In this document: one piece after another, positions 31,601 through 32,057 of the stretch
Layout: each line of letters begins with the position of its first letter
Position numbering within the stretch: the first letter of the stretch is position 1
Origin: Prevotella sp.
GTDB taxonomy: Bacteria > Bacteroidota > Bacteroidia > Bacteroidales > Bacteroidaceae
DNA length: 32,057 nucleotides
Direction: 5' to 3'
Assembly (NCBI GenBank): GCA_016286995.1
Contig: JAEEVA010000037.1
Span: 1 to 32,057 of the forward strand
Position numbers and translations under genes: made by a program
The notes under the pieces: model-generated
Seen by the model: the letters and a program-made list of their open reading frames with translations, nothing else
What the model was told of the DNA's origin: nothing
The model's database searches: none

Positions 31601-32057
31601 TTATCTCTCCCGGCCTTTAATCCTCGACTTTACGGTGCGGAGGGAGGCTGGCTTGACGTCGAGGATTTGGGCGATGGTGTCGTCATCGTAGCGGAGGTCG
31701 TCTTGAAGAATAAGGAAGACATACTGTGAGGGTGTGAGTGAAATGTAGGTGTGCTCCCACTGCTGCCATCGCTTCGGGCGCAGTTGGGCGAAATAGTCTA
31801 TCAGGCACTGCCGTTCCTCTGCCGTCATGTCGGCAACCGGCTCCTTGCGCTGCAACTTCACAAACTGCCGCGTACCCGTTAGCAGTTTGTTGGCGATGCG
31901 CTGACGGCTGTCCTCTATCTGCCTCTTCAGGTCGGCGATGGTCTGTTCACTAGCCTCGCCGCTCTGTTGCAACCGCTCTATCTCCGTCTGGTTCTCAGTA
32001 ATCCGCCTGGCATTCTCGTCGAGTCTGAAGCCCAACAGATGCACCCTCCTCCTTTGG
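31601..32057 (-). CDS. C-terminal part of a coiled-coil HTH transcriptional regulator (5' partial)
   Basis: The frame is open through the right edge, so the real start lies outside; the GTG at 32044 is not convincing because basic residues (QRRR) precede it in frame. Visible are a coiled coil (ENQTEIERLQQSGEAS, IADLKRQIEDSRQRI) and a C-terminal helix-turn-helix of sigma-70 region 4 or LuxR character (DDTIAQILDVKPASLRTVKSRIKGR). Bacteroidales have membrane TPR proteins with such tails, so it may be the cytoplasmic end of one; that is inference. It converges on the PBP1A gene with about 100 nt between and no clear terminator. Confidence 0.6.
   Translation of the reverse strand, partial: QRRRVHLLGFRLDENARRITENQTEIERLQQSGEASEQTIADLKRQIEDSRQRIANKLLTGTRQFVKLQRKEPVADMTAEERQCLIDYFAQLRPKRWQQWEHTYISLTPSQYVFLILQDDLRYDDDTIAQILDVKPASLRTVKSRIKGRER

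Overview
The window looks like a chromosomal segment of a Bacteroidales bacterium, most probably Prevotellaceae. Three things point there. Several genes carry the Bacteroidetes promoter signature TTTG-N19-21-TAnnTTTG. The gene content fits: a serine palmitoyltransferase close to Bacteroides SPT, an adjacent pyrB-pyrI pair, kdsB for a Gram-negative LPS, and a propeller plus Y_Y_Y sensor of hybrid two-component type. The coding style is typical, with densely packed genes and few Shine-Dalgarno-like sites. No phage, plasmid, CRISPR or intact insertion sequence is visible, and no gene-free stretch exceeds about 300 bases.

Layout. 1-4507 (+): an apparent three-gene unit with an alpha/beta hydrolase fused to a periplasmic binding-protein domain, a lipoprotein, and a secreted GH35-like glycosidase. 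4555-7151: a shared terminator, tRNA-Pro, serine palmitoyltransferase (-), and a divergent lipid kinase (+). 7199-8315 (+): a small Cys-rich membrane protein, tRNA-Cys and a TrmN6-like methyltransferase. 8306-13257 (-): a MORN-GH25 muramidase, nudC, a secreted 5'-nucleotidase, a 22-bp tandem array and kdsB. 13390-18817 (+): a 14-repeat MORN protein, a YhcH-family protein, glycogen branching enzyme, a small membrane protein and dapA. 18854-23496 (+): an AraC regulator followed by a complete partner-switching cassette (TPR-SpoIIE phosphatase, RsbW-like kinase, RsbV-like STAS protein) and a membrane histidine-kinase-like ATPase without a phosphoacceptor histidine. 23563-29073 (-): a periplasmic propeller sensor without a kinase, glyA, pyrI and pyrB. 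29180-31501 (+): penicillin-binding protein 1A. 31601-edge (-): the C-terminal part of a coiled-coil HTH regulator.

How the genes fit together. Much of the window is housekeeping: envelope building (KdsB, DapA, PBP1A, SPT), glycogen, pyrimidine and one-carbon metabolism, and tRNA. The most distinctive region is 18854-26286. There, a phosphatase/kinase/STAS switch with no sigma factor or other visible output sits beside a histidine-kinase-like protein lacking its H-box and converges with an HTCS-type sensor lacking its kinase. This could be a rearranged signalling pathway; the link between the two sides is inference from position only.

A second theme is repetitive DNA. Short tracts of 7-, 8- or 9-bp period sit at gene boundaries, sometimes containing a stop or start codon, and also lie in frame inside genes. 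The GH35-like gene carries three related in-frame copies of a hairpin-containing element.
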